The notes below the pieces were generated by a model. It searched no databases and had not been told where the DNA came from. It saw only the letters and a program-made list of their open reading frames with translations. This document shows positions 13,686-15,087 of a DNA stretch of 15,087 bases, one piece after another. How positions within the stretch are numbered: the first letter of the stretch is position 1; the number at the start of each line of letters is the position of its first letter. Source of the stretch: Planctomycetota bacterium (lineage in GTDB: Bacteria; Planctomycetota; UBA8742; SKZP01); NCBI GenBank assembly GCA_007127275.1, contig SKZP01000659.1, positions 1 through 15,087 on the forward strand. Direction: 5' to 3'. Position numbers and translations under genes: made by a program.

Positions 13686-14324
13686 ATGAAACGCAGCCCA
13701 CGTCGCTTGAACGCCTTCAGAATGCTGGTGGCGGGTGCGGAGATCGAGGAACGCCGCTCGGAGATGGCAGAGTCCGACGACGACCGTATCGACGCATCCG
13801 GAACTGCTGATGTGCGGTTGTTGCATCGGCTTCGGCAGCGCGACGAAGCAGCGCTGGCGGAGGTGCTGGAGCGCTGCGGCGCCGAGTTGGCGCGCGTGGC
13901 ATGGTTGCTGCTCGGAGATCGCGATGCCGTGGAGGAGGTGGTGCAGCAGACGTTGATTGCCGCTTGGGAGGGAGCCGGCCGGACGAGCCCGGAGACGACG
14001 CTGCGGGCGTGGTTGATGGGCATCCTCGTTCGGCGCAGTCGTGAATGGCAGCGCCGCGAGGCTCGCCGACGTCGCCACGAAAGCCGGGCCTGGGAGTGGC
14101 GGGCCGAGCAAGTGAGCTCACCGCCGGTGGCGCGGTCGGAGCGGCTTGCCGAGGTGCGTGCCGCGATTCGGGCGTTGCCGCGCCGGCTTCGCGAGGTGGT
14201 CGTGCTGCACTACGACGAGGGGATGCGTATTGCGGAAGTCGCCGAGGCGTTGGGCCTGCCGGTGGGGACGGTGAAGTCGCGCTTGCGGCGGGCCTTTCAG
14301 TTGTTGCGCAAGGAGTTGGGATGA
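13686..14324 (+). CDS. ECF-type RNA polymerase sigma factor
   Basis: The 212-residue product has the two-domain ECF layout. Region 2 spans about residues 44-120 (LLHRLRQRDEAALAEVLERCG, GDRDAVEEVVQQTLIAAWEG, TTLRAWLMGILVRRSREWQRRE). Region 4 spans about 152-210 (AAIRALPRRLREVVVLHYDEGMRIAEVAEALGLPVGTVKSRLRRAFQLLRKEL), with the helix-turn-helix at IAEVAEALGLPVGTVKSRL. It would direct RNA polymerase to a small regulon, often including its own promoter. The start is uncertain: ATG 13686 and the near GTG 13680 have no clear Shine-Dalgarno, and ATG 13764 would trim 26 residues while keeping region 2 whole. Its stop overlaps the next start (ATGA), implying translational coupling. Confidence 0.9.
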   Translation: MKRSPRRLNAFRMLVAGAEIEERRSEMAESDDDRIDASGTADVRLLHRLRQRDEAALAEVLERCGAELARVAWLLLGDRDAVEEVVQQTLIAAWEGAGRTSPETTLRAWLMGILVRRSREWQRREARRRRHESRAWEWRAEQVSSPPVARSERLAEVRAAIRALPRRLREVVVLHYDEGMRIAEVAEALGLPVGTVKSRLRRAFQLLRKELG

Positions 14325-14974
14325 CGGAGCAGCCACACAAGCCCGAGCCCCCGTCGCTCGAAGCAGAGGTGCGCGCCGCGCTGACGGAGTTGGCCCGCGA
14401 GGCGCCGGCGCCGCCGAGTGCCGAGGCGGTGTTTGCACGGGTGCGCGAGTCTCGCCTGCGGCGCCCATTGGCGCGGCCATTGCTTGCTGCCGCGGCGGCG
14501 CTCGCCTTGACTGCCGCGGCGGTGTCGCTCGCATGGCTCACCGTCGTGGACAACGAACGGCGGGCGCAACCGGCGTTCGAACGGGCGGACAACCTCCGGC
14601 TCGTTCCCCGCGAAGACCGAACGGACAAACCGGGTGCCTCGGAGGAGGCAGCACCCGAACCGCGGGAAGCCGAACAAGCGGACATGCCCGTCACCGCTCG
14701 CGTGGAGCCGATTGCGCCGGATGCGACGAGTACGCATGCCATGGATGCACTGACGCGCTGGATGGAAAGCACCGGCGCACGTGCCGCCGTCGTCGACGCG
14801 CATCCCGGGCGACCGGTGGCACTTGCCCTGTGCGACGCGGAGCCGCACCCGGAGCGCGACTACGACGCCGAGCTGCGGACGCTGCTCGCGCACTACAACG
14901 TCGTCGAGTTGCGCTACGAGGCCGGCCGCCTCACCGGCACGCTAGGCCGCATCCGCACGGAGCCGCAACCGTGA
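14321..14974 (+). CDS. Single-pass membrane protein coupled to the ECF sigma factor (probable anti-sigma)
   Basis: The ATG overlaps the sigma-factor stop (ATGA) and has AAGGAG (14310-14315) 5 nt upstream, so the start is well supported. The product has 217 residues: a cytoplasmic N-terminal stretch (1-49, PSLEAEVRAALTELAREAPAPPSAEAVFARVRESRLRR), one hydrophobic helix (about 50-76), a charged linker, and an extracytoplasmic domain ending HYNVVELRYEAGRLTGTLGRI. Gene order, coupling and topology fit an anti-sigma factor that binds the sigma factor inside the membrane. However, the N-terminal part lacks the H-x3-C-x2-C zinc anti-sigma motif, and the only cysteine seen (ALCDAEP) is on the far side. 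The domain after the membrane helix is not recognised. The assignment therefore rests on context. Confidence 0.7.
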   Translation: MTEQPHKPEPPSLEAEVRAALTELAREAPAPPSAEAVFARVRESRLRRPLARPLLAAAAALALTAAAVSLAWLTVVDNERRAQPAFERADNLRLVPREDRTDKPGASEEAAPEPREAEQADMPVTARVEPIAPDATSTHAMDALTRWMESTGARAAVVDAHPGRPVALALCDAEPHPERDYDAELRTLLAHYNVVELRYEAGRLTGTLGRIRTEPQP

Positions 14975-15087
14975 CGCACATGATCACAAGCACAAGCGCA
15001 AGCAAGCGTCACATACACAAGTGTGCAGCGAATGGAAATGCATTGCGCAGCGAGCAGTCGCTCAACGATCGGACTTGATTTCCTGTC

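Overview
The window is a GC-rich, gene-dense piece of bacterial chromosome with housekeeping genes (recA, tRNA-Ser), many long extracytoplasmic proteins and a family of short GC-rich palindromic repeats. The taxon cannot be fixed from this sequence alone. The mix of a HEAT/receiver-like exported protein, a TPR lipoprotein, STAS and ECF-sigma genes, a tRNA without encoded CCA and abundant CCCACGGGC-type hairpins is most reminiscent of Planctomycetota or a neighbouring deep-branching phylum. That is a weak inference. No phage, transposase, integrase or CRISPR array was seen.

Layout, left half. The window opens inside the 3' end of a DNA methyltransferase gene (3-623). recA follows (785-1954), preceded by a TATACT -10 element and a CGTTCG-GCG-CGAACG palindrome that may be an SOS operator. 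After a cluster of inverted palindromic repeats (2046-2110) come a STAS-domain gene (2247-2696) and, 31 bp later, a membrane-anchored P-loop GTPase-like gene (2728-4839). These two look like an operon. A tRNA-Ser(CGA) gene (4922-5008) has its own well-formed promoter and terminator. The next ~840 bp hold repeats and no convincing gene.

Layout, right half. A large exported HEAT-repeat protein carries a degenerate response-regulator receiver domain (5891-8596) and ends at a strong terminator. A further ~540 bp is unexplained. A good sigma-70-type promoter (9229-9258) leads to a TPR lipoprotein (9424-10755) and another strong terminator. A DUF2225-like zinc-ribbon protein (10936-11613) converges on a double-VOC (PhnB/3-dmu-9_3-mt-like) gene on the minus strand (11610-12524), and their stop codons overlap. 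A TetR-family regulator (12824-13411) diverges from the VOC gene and may control it. The window closes with an ECF sigma factor (13686-14324) overlapping by ATGA a single-pass membrane protein (14321-14974), a probable anti-sigma or sigma-coupled partner.

The genes form several independent units rather than one system. The least explained parts are the STAS/membrane-GTPase pair, the exported pseudo-receiver protein, the sigma/membrane-protein pair without a visible zinc anti-sigma motif, and the dispersed repeat modules.
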